Shown one piece after another: positions 51,350 through 59,797 of a stretch of DNA of 64,000 nt. Both the position numbers and the translations under genes were made by a program. Source of the stretch: Thalassobacter stenotrophicus. Its GTDB lineage: Bacteria > Pseudomonadota > Alphaproteobacteria > Rhodobacterales > Rhodobacteraceae. Position 1 is the stretch's first letter; every line of letters starts with the position of its first letter. The DNA is taken from assembly GCF_001458315.1 (NCBI RefSeq), contig NZ_CYRX01000031.1, positions 372,001-436,000 on the forward strand, written 5' to 3'. The notes beneath the pieces are model-generated. The model searched no databases. It was given only the letters and a program-made list of their open reading frames with translations, and was not told the DNA's origin.

Positions 51350-52968
51350 ACCACGAGGGTGGCGCCCGTGATCGGCCGCACCAGCCCCGCACACGTGGGC
51401 GGCACCTCACCGGGTGCTACTGCGCGTACATAGTATTCCGCGCCCGTGGCCTGCATGATCGCGCCCATTGCCTCACACGTCCCGGCCTGCCGCTGATCCT
51501 CATCCCAAAGGGCAATCGCGGGCCAGCCAATGGCCTCCACGTGCTCGGGCTTGGGGGTTAACACCTGATCAATCCGCGCGCGCGTCAGCGCGGCCTGCGC
51601 GGGTTGCGCGACGGAAAACAACTTGAAATCAACATAGGCGCTGCGCTGCGCGTAATGCCGAAACGATGATAGCCCCACGGGGATCACAAACAGCGCATCT
51701 TGGGGCGTTTGCGCACGGATTTGCGCCAACACGTCGCGGGTCTCTGCCGGCACAAAGGGCGGCAGCGTCGCGGGCGGGAACACCAACGGCACCGCCAAGC
51801 ACGCCCCCACCGCAGTCGCCCGTGGCCCCCATTCGAACCGGTGCAGACCCATGACCACGAGGCCCGCCGCAAGCATCCCAGCCCCCGCCACGCTGCCGTT
51901 CACGCCCACGATCGCGGCCAAAACCACCCCGCAGCCTAGGCTGGCCGTGCCCACGCCTACGCGCCAAATTCCCGCGAGTGCGATCACCGGTCCCAGCACA
52001 AACAACAGAGGGGTTGAGCGGTTGGCATCTAAGATAAACAGGGCCGAAGTTTCGGCGACCCCCAGCTTATACACCACCAAGGTCACCGCGTGCAGAACCG
52101 TAAAGGCCAGCATCAGCCCGACACCGAAACGCCCCAGCCAACGATCCGTCCGCGCGACCAACGCGGCCCCGGTCCAACCGGCCAACAGATACAGCGTCGC
52201 GACCCCGATATCCCCCCACGGCGGATCGTAATGATGCGGCGCGCGAAAGCGGTAAGCATCGGTGATCAGGTCGATCTCACCCCCCTCACCGCCCGCGTCC
52301 GCCAACACCCCGCGCCCCACGATCCACACAGCAGGCAACGCCGCGATCAACGCCACACACGCCAGCGTCCACGTCGCGCGCGGCTGCGCGAGCAACAGGC
52401 CCAGCCCCAAAATCCACGCCCCGTGGATCGCGGTCATCGGCTGAGCGTAAGCCGCACCCGCCAAACACAGCCCCGCCAAAACAAAACGCCGCCCCAACGC
52501 AGCGGCGACCGCCAACAGCACACAGGCCAAGGCCACATTGTGGTGATGGAAAAACGCGCCGATCAATCCACCAAAATCGCCGCGTCCCAATCCGTCCAGC
52601 GGCCCCAACACCCCCAGCGCCAGCACTACGGGCAGCGCCAGCATCGGCGCACCGAACCCGCCAAGTGCCCCCATCACGGCCCCCGCGCACACAACGGCCA
52701 AGGCAATGACCGCCACACGGAACACAGGCTCCACGCCCGGGCCGCTCTGCCCCAACCAATAGAGCCATTCGTAAACCAGCGCATGGTTGGCAAACATTTG
52801 CAGTTGGTCATCGCGGGCAAACAGCGCGCCGTTTGCTTTGTATTCGGCCAAGGGCGCATAGGCGAAATCATCGCCAAACGGAAACGGCACATGCCCCACA
52901 AGCGCATGGGCCATCAGCCCAAATGCCACGGCGAACACTCCTGCAATAAGGGGGGAACGGGTCTCCAT
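51331..52968 (-). CDS. polytopic membrane protein, possible glycosyltransferase-like (DUF6798-like)
   Basis: The protein has 545 residues from ATG 52968. About twelve hydrophobic segments cover most of it, with a periplasmic loop holding FPFGDDFAYAPLAEY and a DDQLQMFANHALVYEW stretch. The last 130 residues are soluble and contain FVIPVGLSSFRHYAQRSAYVDFK, a motif seen in DUF6798-type proteins. The overall layout resembles GT-C glycosyltransferases, but I cannot see a definite catalytic motif. It converges on the gtrA operon, which suits a role in surface glycosylation. The frame upstream of 52968 (Cys-rich) is probably not coding. Confidence 0.72.
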   Translation of the reverse strand: METRSPLIAGVFAVAFGLMAHALVGHVPFPFGDDFAYAPLAEYKANGALFARDDQLQMFANHALVYEWLYWLGQSGPGVEPVFRVAVIALAVVCAGAVMGALGGFGAPMLALPVVLALGVLGPLDGLGRGDFGGLIGAFFHHHNVALACVLLAVAAALGRRFVLAGLCLAGAAYAQPMTAIHGAWILGLGLLLAQPRATWTLACVALIAALPAVWIVGRGVLADAGGEGGEIDLITDAYRFRAPHHYDPPWGDIGVATLYLLAGWTGAALVARTDRWLGRFGVGLMLAFTVLHAVTLVVYKLGVAETSALFILDANRSTPLLFVLGPVIALAGIWRVGVGTASLGCGVVLAAIVGVNGSVAGAGMLAAGLVVMGLHRFEWGPRATAVGACLAVPLVFPPATLPPFVPAETRDVLAQIRAQTPQDALFVIPVGLSSFRHYAQRSAYVDFKLFSVAQPAQAALTRARIDQVLTPKPEHVEAIGWPAIALWDEDQRQAGTCEAMGAIMQATGAEYYVRAVAPGEVPPTCAGLVRPITGATLVVYEAAE

Positions 52969-53133
52969 AAGGCTTTTGTGGCCGCGCGCGGGGCCTCTGC
53001 CAAGTCTGCATCCCGGATTGCACCCACAATCGGCGGGCACGTTGACCCAGCAGCAACACTCACCACACGAAACACCAACGAAAAAGGCCAAGCCGCTCAG
53101 CAGCTTGGCCCCCAATGTTATCGCGCTCAGTCC

Positions 53134-54060
53134 CTACAGCATGAACTGATAGGTCGCAGGCGTGTAGCGGAACCCATCCGCGCGTGGCTCGACAAACCCG
53201 ACCCCCGGGAACGGCATGTGATAGCCCAGCATCGGCAGCTTGTCGGCGGCCAACATGCCAAGCACGTTGCGCCGGGTCGCGGCAGCAGCGGCCTTGTCAC
53301 GGTCAAACCGCACCTCCCAGTCGGGATAGCCCAGCGACCAGACATAGTGGTTGGCCAAATCCGCCGTCAAAACCAACTGCCGACCAGCGCTTTCAATCAT
53401 GTAGCCCATGTGCCCCGGCGTATGGCCAAACATCGCCATCGCGGTCACGCCCGACGCGACCGCGCCACCGTCCTCCAAAAAGGTCATCTGTTCGGCCAAG
53501 GGGGCGACTTTGGCGTCAAAACCCTCATTCCCGGTGCCGGACATCGTATCAAATTCGACCCGCCCAGTGAGGTACGCGGCATTGGCAAACGTGCGCGAGC
53601 CATCCTCACGGGTTAACCCACCAATGTGGTCGCCATGGGCATGAGTGATCACGACATGTGTGATTGCATCGGCGCTATACCCCGCCTGCTCCAACAGCCC
53701 CGAGATCCCTTCACCGGAAAACCCAGTGTCGAACAGGATCAGCTCCGCGCCTGTGTTAACCACGGTCGGATTAAAAAAGAACTGCACCTTATCGTCAGGG
53801 ATAAACGCCTGTGCCGACGCCCCTGCGAATGTCTTTTCATCGACATTCATGCCGAAAATGCCCTGCGGCTCTTCTACGGTGCGGGTGCCCCCCAAAAGGG
53901 CGGTCACTTCCATCTCGCCCACGGCGAAGCGATGGAATGTGGGCTGCGTGTTGCCCAGCTTGTCGGTCATCCCTTGGGCAGACACGCTGGTGGCGGCGGC
54001 ACCCGCAAAGGGTAACGCGGCAGAGGCTGCCAAGGCTTGGCGACGGGTAAAGGTTGTCAT
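53134..54060 (-). CDS. exported MBL fold metallo-hydrolase
   Basis: The 308-residue protein has a twin-arginine signal (TFTRRQALAASAALPFAGAAATSVSA, abbreviated) and a metallo-beta-lactamase fold with the zinc motif THAHGDHIGG, a later HTPGHMGYM and ADLANHYVW. The C-terminal half is typical of periplasmic MBL hydrolases whose substrates are unknown. ATG 54060 follows GGGAGAAAC. It is divergent from gltX. Confidence 0.9.
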   Translation of the reverse strand: MTTFTRRQALAASAALPFAGAAATSVSAQGMTDKLGNTQPTFHRFAVGEMEVTALLGGTRTVEEPQGIFGMNVDEKTFAGASAQAFIPDDKVQFFFNPTVVNTGAELILFDTGFSGEGISGLLEQAGYSADAITHVVITHAHGDHIGGLTREDGSRTFANAAYLTGRVEFDTMSGTGNEGFDAKVAPLAEQMTFLEDGGAVASGVTAMAMFGHTPGHMGYMIESAGRQLVLTADLANHYVWSLGYPDWEVRFDRDKAAAAATRRNVLGMLAADKLPMLGYHMPFPGVGFVEPRADGFRYTPATYQFML

Positions 54061-54197
54061 GGGTTTCTCCCTCATAAATGTCTTTCCCCAGACATAGCGC
54101 GACTGCGCCCACAGTCCCGCCCCTGATGCGCACACAAAGCCGTGACACTGGACATCGGCGCGCGCGCGTGACACATCCCCGCCCAAAGGAGTCCCCC

Positions 54198-55523
54198 ATG
54201 ACCACCACCCGTTTTGCCCCTTCGCCCACGGGCTACCTGCACGTCGGCAACCTGCGCACCGCGCTGTTTAACTACCTGATCGCGCGCAAGGCGGGCGGCA
54301 CCTTCATCCTGCGCCTCGACGACACCGATCCCGAGCGTTCGAAGCCCGAATTCGCAGACGCCATCAAAGAGGACCTCGAATGGCTGGGCCTGACATGGGA
54401 TCGGGTTGAAACACAATCCTCACGGCTAGACCGCTACGTCGCCGCCGCCGACGATCTGCGCACAAAGGGCCGGTTCTATGAGGCCTTCGAGACCCCGATT
54501 GAACTGGATCTCAAACGCAAAAAACAACTGAACATGGGCAAGCCCCCGGTCTATGACCGCGCGGCCCTCGCGCTCAGCGACGCCGAAAAAGACGCCCTCC
54601 GCGCAGAACGCGGCGACGGCGTGTGGCGGTTCAAACTGGACCACACACGTATCGAATGGGCTGACCAAATTCTGGGTGAGATGTCGATCGACGCAGCCTC
54701 CGTGTCGGACCCCGTCCTAATCCGCGGCGATGGCCAATTCCTCTACACACTGGCCTCGGTCGTCGATGACACGGAAATGGGTGTGACACACGTGGTGCGC
54801 GGCTCGGATCACGTCACGAACACGGCCACACAGATCCAAATTATTGAGGCCCTCGGCGGCGCAGTGCCCAGCTTTGCGCACCACTCGCTCCTGACCGGCC
54901 CACAGGGTGAGGCACTATCCAAACGGTTGGGCACACTGTCCCTGCGCGATCTGCGCGCCCGCGGCGTCGAGCCAATGGCGCTCCTGTCGCACATGGCCCG
55001 CCTCGGCTCCTCCGATCCGTTTGAGCTGCGCACGTCGGTTGAAGAATTGGTCGAGAATTTCGACGTCACCCGCTTTGGCGCAGCCCCGACCAAGTTCGAT
55101 GAGGACGACCTTTTCCCAATCACGGCACGCCACCTCGCGTCCCTGCCGCTCGAAACCGTAGCCTCGGACATCGCAAACCTAGGCGTGCCCAGCGATCAGG
55201 CCGAGCGGTTCTGGCGCGTCGTGCGCGAAAACATAACGACCCGCGCGGACATGGCCGCATGGTGGGCAATGTTCCAAAACGGAGCGACACCAATCGTAGA
55301 CGAAGAAGACGCCGAGTTCGTAGCAACAGCCTTCGACCTCCTGCCTTCCGCACCCTACGACGATAGCACTTGGGGCACATGGACCGCAGCCGTCAAAGAG
55401 GCGACGGGCCGCAAAGGCAAAGGCCTGTTCATGCCCCTGCGCAAGGCGGTCACAGGCCGCGAACGCGGTCCCGACATGAGCGACGTCATGGCCCTGTTCC
55501 AGATCGCGCCGCCAAAACCATAA
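54198..55523 (+). CDS. gltX: glutamate--tRNA ligase
   Basis: GltX attaches Glu to tRNA(Glu), and often also to tRNA(Gln), in organisms with GatCAB. The 441-residue class I synthetase has FAPSPTGYLHVGNLRTALF with the HIGH-type motif HVGN, the RLDDTDPERS segment, the VRGSDH segment and the ATP-site motif LSKRLG near residue 240. AGGAG precedes ATG 54198. With gatA-gatC in this window, an indirect tRNA(Gln) route is supported. Roseobacters often have a second gltX; this one may be either copy. Confidence 0.96.
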   Translation: MTTTRFAPSPTGYLHVGNLRTALFNYLIARKAGGTFILRLDDTDPERSKPEFADAIKEDLEWLGLTWDRVETQSSRLDRYVAAADDLRTKGRFYEAFETPIELDLKRKKQLNMGKPPVYDRAALALSDAEKDALRAERGDGVWRFKLDHTRIEWADQILGEMSIDAASVSDPVLIRGDGQFLYTLASVVDDTEMGVTHVVRGSDHVTNTATQIQIIEALGGAVPSFAHHSLLTGPQGEALSKRLGTLSLRDLRARGVEPMALLSHMARLGSSDPFELRTSVEELVENFDVTRFGAAPTKFDEDDLFPITARHLASLPLETVASDIANLGVPSDQAERFWRVVRENITTRADMAAWWAMFQNGATPIVDEEDAEFVATAFDLLPSAPYDDSTWGTWTAAVKEATGRKGKGLFMPLRKAVTGRERGPDMSDVMALFQIAPPKP

Positions 55524-55687
55524 ATCCCAAAAACTCGGTCAGCGCGCTTACAAACACGCGCTGACCCCGATCGTTAAGCTTCAATGCCGCTTTGATCTGG
55601 AACCTTCCGAACCAGAGAACTGATCGTTTAAGCGTCGTACCCTCGGTGCAATACACTGCTGACGTTGACCCAACTCCGCCGATTTTT

Positions 55688-55706
55688 GGATATTTAAGAA
55701 CCAAAG
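55688..55706 (+). repeat. inverted repeat, left arm (19 bp)
   Basis: GGATATTTAAGAACCAAAG matches the reverse complement of 55897-55915 at 17 of 19 positions. The arms are about 190 bases apart. Confidence 0.6.
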
Positions 55707-55862
55707 AAGCGATTAACCTTAACGCGCTATTAAGATCGTTGGTGCAGGGTGGAGAGGCGGTACAGGCGGGGACGCCGATGACCGTAACCGAAGAAGGAAG
55801 GCCCTCCGGCGTAGCGGACATGCGCGCTGCGAGGGCCTGACAAACCGGGCCTGGCTTTCATG

Positions 55863-55900
55863 AAAAAAGGGGCGCCACAATGTGCAGCGCCCCCCTCTTT
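55863..55900 (-). terminator. intrinsic terminator after the Sco gene
   Basis: GGGGCGC (55869-55875) pairs with GCGCCCC (55887-55893), and on the minus strand a run of six T follows. The position suits the Sco/PCuAC operon ending at 55952. Confidence 0.8.
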
Positions 55901-55915
55901 GGTTTCTAAATATCC
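55897..55915 (-). repeat. inverted repeat, right arm (19 bp)
   Basis: CTTTGGTTTCTAAATATCC is the partner of the arm at 55688-55706 and overlaps the edge of the terminator. Confidence 0.6.
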
Positions 55916-55951
55916 ATCGCGACGCGCGAAGCGCGGCGCAACTCGAAGGGT

Positions 55952-56563
55952 CTAGCTATTCACCGCGGCCATGATCTTCGCTTTCGCGCTTTCTGCGTCT
56001 TCGCCATAGCTGATCTTTTCGAACAGCTTGCCATCCGCATCCAACACATAGATCGAGGCGAAATGATCGAGGGTGTAGTCACCATCACCCAACGGCCGTT
56101 TTTGCCAGTAAACCCGCCAACTGCGCGCCATCGCCCAGACATCCTCGGGCGTGCCCGTGATACCGGTTACTCGGTCTGACTGTGCGGTCAGGTAATCCGA
56201 CAGGAACTCAGATGTGTCCCGCTCGGGGTCTACTGTCACGAAGAACGCTTCAACATCACCAGCCGCCGGACCGAGGTCCTGGAACCATGTCTCCATGTCA
56301 TAGACCGTGGTCGGGCAGATTTCGGGGCAATGGGTAAACCCAAAGAACAGCAGGCTGGGCTGCCCTTTGAACGCGGCCTCGGTGATCTCGGCGCCCGTGT
56401 GATCCACCAGAGAAAACGGCGCGCCGAACTCGACGGACGTGGCCAAGCTGCCCGCCCCTGCGCCCGACCGGCCATCCCACACGACCCGTAGCAACAGCCC
56501 AGCCGATATCGCCAGCACCCCGACCGACAGCCCCAGCAGGATCGTCAACATTCGTTTCGACAT
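55952..56563 (-). CDS. Sco family copper chaperone
   Basis: Sco1/SenC/PrrC-type proteins deliver copper to cytochrome oxidase CuA. The 203-residue protein has an N-terminal membrane anchor (about 5-28) and a thioredoxin fold with the copper site CPEICP (in FTHCPEICPTT) and the third ligand His in YTLDHFASIY. It follows the PCuAC gene by 24 bases and is probably co-transcribed, giving a periplasmic copper-delivery pair. Confidence 0.93.
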   Translation of the reverse strand: MSKRMLTILLGLSVGVLAISAGLLLRVVWDGRSGAGAGSLATSVEFGAPFSLVDHTGAEITEAAFKGQPSLLFFGFTHCPEICPTTVYDMETWFQDLGPAAGDVEAFFVTVDPERDTSEFLSDYLTAQSDRVTGITGTPEDVWAMARSWRVYWQKRPLGDGDYTLDHFASIYVLDADGKLFEKISYGEDAESAKAKIMAAVNS

Positions 56564-56587
56564 GTCTCTGCCCTCCCGAGCGGTTGG

Positions 56588-57184
56588 CTAGTGGTGTTTG
56601 TGACCGTGGCTGCCGTGACCATCTGCGCCGGTCATCTCACGCACTTGATCGAGGGGCAGCACGGCGAAGGGCAACGTCACCTCGCCCGCGTTTTCGAACA
56701 CCAGTGTCACATCGTGACTGACGCCCGCGTCTAGGCCCTGAGGCAGCCCCATGAACATGATGTGCAGGCCACCGGGAACCAGCTTGACCATTTCACCGGC
56801 GGGCAGTGCGATGCCACCTTCGACCTCAAACATACGCATGACGTCGCTGTCCATCTCCATGGTGTGCAGCTCGACCTTGCCGGCGACATCTGCACCCACG
56901 CGGGCGGCGATCAGGGTGTCATCTGTCGCACCCATGTTGTGCAGCGTGACAAAACCACCGGCCGCAGGGGCCGCAGGGGGCGTTGCACGGATCATGGCGT
57001 TCATCACCATAATGTCACCGACCTTGGCCTTGGCCATTTCACCATGGCTCATTCCGACTTTGCCGGTGCTGGTCACAGCCACAGGGGCGGCACTGGCGTG
57101 CGCGCCATCGTGATGGGCAGTGGCGGGAGTGAGCAAGCCAAGGCAAACAGCCGAAGCCAGCGCAAGAGACGCAGGTTTCCACAT
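56588..57184 (-). CDS. PCuAC-type periplasmic copper chaperone
   Basis: The 198-residue protein has a signal peptide (CLGLLTPATAHH) and a PCuAC domain with the copper motif H-M-x-M...M plus H-x-M: LHTMEMDSDVMRM and GGLHIMFMGL. A His-rich tail (HGSHGHKHH) and N-terminal HHDGAH add further metal ligands. It passes Cu(I) to Sco or directly to oxidase. First gene of the two-gene operon. Confidence 0.93.
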   Translation of the reverse strand: MWKPASLALASAVCLGLLTPATAHHDGAHASAAPVAVTSTGKVGMSHGEMAKAKVGDIMVMNAMIRATPPAAPAAGGFVTLHNMGATDDTLIAARVGADVAGKVELHTMEMDSDVMRMFEVEGGIALPAGEMVKLVPGGLHIMFMGLPQGLDAGVSHDVTLVFENAGEVTLPFAVLPLDQVREMTGADGHGSHGHKHH

Positions 57185-57337
57185 AGGATCATCCTTTTAT
57201 TTTGCGCCCCAGGCGTCCGATCCGGGGCAGATGCGCGCCGCGCGGGTGGCAGTCCACGTTTTGCTTGAGGCAGATATGGCGTGATCCCCGCAGCGGTTCA
57301 AGGGCAAAGGGACCGCGTGTCGCAGGGGCGCGGCCAC

Positions 57338-57369
57338 GAAAAAACCGCGCCCCGAAAGGCGCGGTTTTC
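57338..57369 (-). terminator. intrinsic terminator after the TRAP large permease gene
   Basis: AACCGCGCC and GGCGCGGTT flank a CCGAAA loop (57342-57367), with a T-run on the minus strand. It sits just after the dctM stop at 57395. Confidence 0.9.
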
Positions 57370-57394
57370 AATTTTCACCAGCTGATTGCTGATG

Positions 57395-58843
57395 CTAGTT
57401 TCCGTAGGCCACCGATGGCAGCCACGTCGTCAGCGCGGGGAAGGCAAACACAATGCCCAGACCCAACAGCTGCAGCAGCACGAAGGGGATCACACCTTTG
57501 TAGATATGGCTCAGCGACACACCGGGGGGGCACACGCCCTTGAGGTAGAACAGCGCAAAGCCAACCGGCGGCGTCAAGAACGAGGTCTGCAACGTCACCG
57601 CCACAAGGATCGCGAACCACACCACTGCAGGATCTTGGACCTGACCAAAGCCCGGCACAGCCAGCTCAAGCCCCTGAATGATCGGCAGCATCAGCGGCAT
57701 GATGATGATCGTGATCTCGATCCAGTCCAGCAAGAAACCCAGCAGGAACACGAGGAACAGGATGAACGCCACGATCATGTAGGGGTTATCAAAGATACCC
57801 AAGATGTGGTTTTCGATGATCTCATCCCCACCGTAGCGGCGCAGAACGAAAGCAAAGAAGTTCGCCGCGAGGAAGATACCCACGATGTAACCGGCCGTGT
57901 TCAGAGTGGAGCGTGCGACCTCAACAAAGACTTTGAAGTTCAGCTTGCGGTTCAGAACCGCCAGCATCGTGGCCCCGAATGCACCCAGACCAGAGGCCTC
58001 GGTCGGCGTCGCGATACCCGCAAAGATCGAACCCAGCACCAGCAGGATCAGGAACATCGGCGGCACAACGGCCAACAATACTTCCTTGACCACGGGCCAA
58101 CCAACCTCATCGGTCTTTTCCGGCGCAGGCATCGAGCTGGGCGAGATCAGGCCAAACACCACGATGAACGTGATATACAGCGCACCCAGCAGCAGCCCGG
58201 GGAACAGCGCCCCCATGAACAGATCACCCAGCGAAATGGCCAGCTGATCGGACATGATCACCAGCATGATCGACGGTGGGATCAAAATCCCGAGCGTACC
58301 GGCAGAGGCAATCGTACCCGTCGCAATCGGCTTGGAGTAGTTCTGCTTCATCATCGCAGGCAGGGCCATCACGCCCAGCAACGTCACCGACGCACCAATC
58401 ACCCCGGTCGAGGCCGCAAGGATGATCCCGATCAGCAGAACCGTCAGGGACAAACCACCCTTCAGGCCACCAAACAGCTTTTGCATGGCGTGCATCATCC
58501 GCTGAGCAACGCCGGATTGATCCAGCATCAGGCCCATGTAGATGAACATCGGCAGCGCCACCAAAACAGGGTTCTGCACGATATTGCCAAACAGCCGTGA
58601 CCCCAGCGCCCCAAGGCGTTGATAGTCGATGCCCGTACGGTCAAACTCAATCACATCGCGGAAATTGGACCGGAACGGATCAAGGAAAATCTCGGCGATC
58701 AACACAAAGATCAGCGACACACCCACCAGCGCGAACGCCACCGGGACGCCGCGGAACAGCAGGAAAATAAAGGTGAGGAACATCGCCAGCACGGCGATTT
58801 CGTTGAGGGTGACAAACGCCCCCAGGACTTCAAGGATACCCAT
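57395..58843 (-). CDS. dctM: TRAP transporter large permease subunit
   Basis: DctM is the Na+-coupled membrane channel of tripartite TRAP transporters. The 482-residue protein has 12 or more hydrophobic helices and the family signatures LGVMALPAMMK, SAGTLGILIPPSIMLVI, TPTEASGLGAFGA and FLLGFLLDWIEITIIIMPLMLPI (quoted in part). It is 12 bases after the small permease gene and downstream of dctP. Confidence 0.95.
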   Translation of the reverse strand: MGILEVLGAFVTLNEIAVLAMFLTFIFLLFRGVPVAFALVGVSLIFVLIAEIFLDPFRSNFRDVIEFDRTGIDYQRLGALGSRLFGNIVQNPVLVALPMFIYMGLMLDQSGVAQRMMHAMQKLFGGLKGGLSLTVLLIGIILAASTGVIGASVTLLGVMALPAMMKQNYSKPIATGTIASAGTLGILIPPSIMLVIMSDQLAISLGDLFMGALFPGLLLGALYITFIVVFGLISPSSMPAPEKTDEVGWPVVKEVLLAVVPPMFLILLVLGSIFAGIATPTEASGLGAFGATMLAVLNRKLNFKVFVEVARSTLNTAGYIVGIFLAANFFAFVLRRYGGDEIIENHILGIFDNPYMIVAFILFLVFLLGFLLDWIEITIIIMPLMLPIIQGLELAVPGFGQVQDPAVVWFAILVAVTLQTSFLTPPVGFALFYLKGVCPPGVSLSHIYKGVIPFVLLQLLGLGIVFAFPALTTWLPSVAYGN

Positions 58844-58855
58844 GATATTGGAGCC

Positions 58856-59647
58856 TTACGATTTAGGGGCCATGGCGCGCGCGGCACCAATAAGCACAAG
58901 GGTCAAGACAAGCGCGATGGCGACGGAGGGGGCGGTCTCAAACGGACCCCACTCGATCTCATCGAAATAGTCGGCACGGGTCACTTGGCGGAAGGTCGTT
59001 CCCTCTTCGGAGGTGAAATAGATAAACCACCAGCTTGCGTAATAGACGACCAAATTCACCAAGAACATGATCGACGGAAACGCGTAGAACAGCTTTTTCC
59101 ACAGAACCGGCTCACACAAGGTGGCAAGGCGGCGGGTATAGGTGAACCACGCAGCAGCGCCCACAAAGATGAAGCTGACGTTCATGAAACACTTCAGCAG
59201 CCACAGGTTATGCAAACCGTTGGGGCTAGAGGACCCTTCCATGGCGGCAACACTGGCGATGGCGTAATGGATCGTCAGGTCCCAGCACAGGATCACAAAC
59301 GGCAAAAACAGCCAAACCAAGCCAAAGCAGTCGATCTTGGCCTGCTTTTCGGGGGCGTAGTTGTCGTAGAAAATATCCACGCGCACGTGGCCATTGGTTG
59401 TCACGGCGTAACCGATAGCGATCAGAACGGCGGCACCATACAGCCACCACTGCATGTCATCCAACCACGCTTGGTTAAAACCAGACTGCCGCAGGATAAC
59501 CTGCGCCACGATGGCCATCATCAGGATCGGGAACAGCCACGCAAAAACGTTTGAAATCTGAATGATGGCGCGATCACCGGCATTGTGCGCGGCACGACCA
59601 ACCTCACCGGGGTCGGAAATGGCCACGACGGGCTCTTGGTTCTCCAT
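58856..59647 (-). CDS. dctQ: TRAP transporter small permease subunit
   Basis: DctQ, a four-helix subunit, pairs with DctM. The 263-residue protein is longer than usual (about 160-190), mainly because of extended loops. VLRQSGFNQAWLDDMQWWLYG and the following VRVDIFYDNY are typical of the family in the larger-sized members that pair with TakP-like binding proteins. It lies between dctP and dctM, separated from dctP by a terminator. Confidence 0.9.
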   Translation of the reverse strand: MENQEPVVAISDPGEVGRAAHNAGDRAIIQISNVFAWLFPILMMAIVAQVILRQSGFNQAWLDDMQWWLYGAAVLIAIGYAVTTNGHVRVDIFYDNYAPEKQAKIDCFGLVWLFLPFVILCWDLTIHYAIASVAAMEGSSSPNGLHNLWLLKCFMNVSFIFVGAAAWFTYTRRLATLCEPVLWKKLFYAFPSIMFLVNLVVYYASWWFIYFTSEEGTTFRQVTRADYFDEIEWGPFETAPSVAIALVLTLVLIGAARAMAPKS

Positions 59648-59703
59648 CTGTCTGCTCCGTGTTGCATGCCTCTTTTTTCAAGCGGGCATGGCAGGGGGTC
59701 TGA

Positions 59704-59746
59704 TAAAAAAGGCCGGGCGGTCCGCTATTTCAGGATCGCCCGGCCC
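59704..59746 (-). terminator. intrinsic terminator or attenuator between dctP and dctQ
   Basis: A 13-bp stem (59711-59723 with 59733-59745, one mismatch) is followed on the minus strand by TTTTTTAT. It likely lets only part of transcription continue into dctQM, so that binding protein is made in excess. Confidence 0.88.
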
Positions 59747-59797
59747 AAGGTCTTTGGCCTTAAGCCCGCGTTACCACGCGCTTAAAGGACCACGCAC

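Larger units (their letters stand above)
55524..55951. other. 428-base gap between gltX and the Sco gene
   Basis: No convincing gene is seen here; overlapping short frames on both strands lack a ribosome site and recognisable sequence. The gap contains a long-spaced inverted repeat (55688-55706 and 55897-55915) and a terminator (55863-55900). Confidence 0.6.

Noticed and set aside
52090-53616. 508-residue plus-strand open frame
   Set aside because: It is antisense to the polytopic membrane protein and MBL genes; composition is Arg/Gln/His/Pro-rich.
55592-55840. 82-residue plus-strand frame between gltX and the Sco gene
   Set aside because: No ribosome site, no recognisable domain, and a competing frame on the other strand; kept only as an uncertain gap.
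57189-57371. 60-residue minus-strand frame upstream of the PCuAC gene, considered as a copper-sensing leader peptide
   Set aside because: It begins inside the dctM terminator and lacks the Cys-rich stalling motif expected of such leaders.
57386-58600. 404-residue plus-strand open frame
   Set aside because: It is antisense to dctM; composition (His, Gln, Arg, Asp) is that of a reverse frame of a hydrophobic protein.
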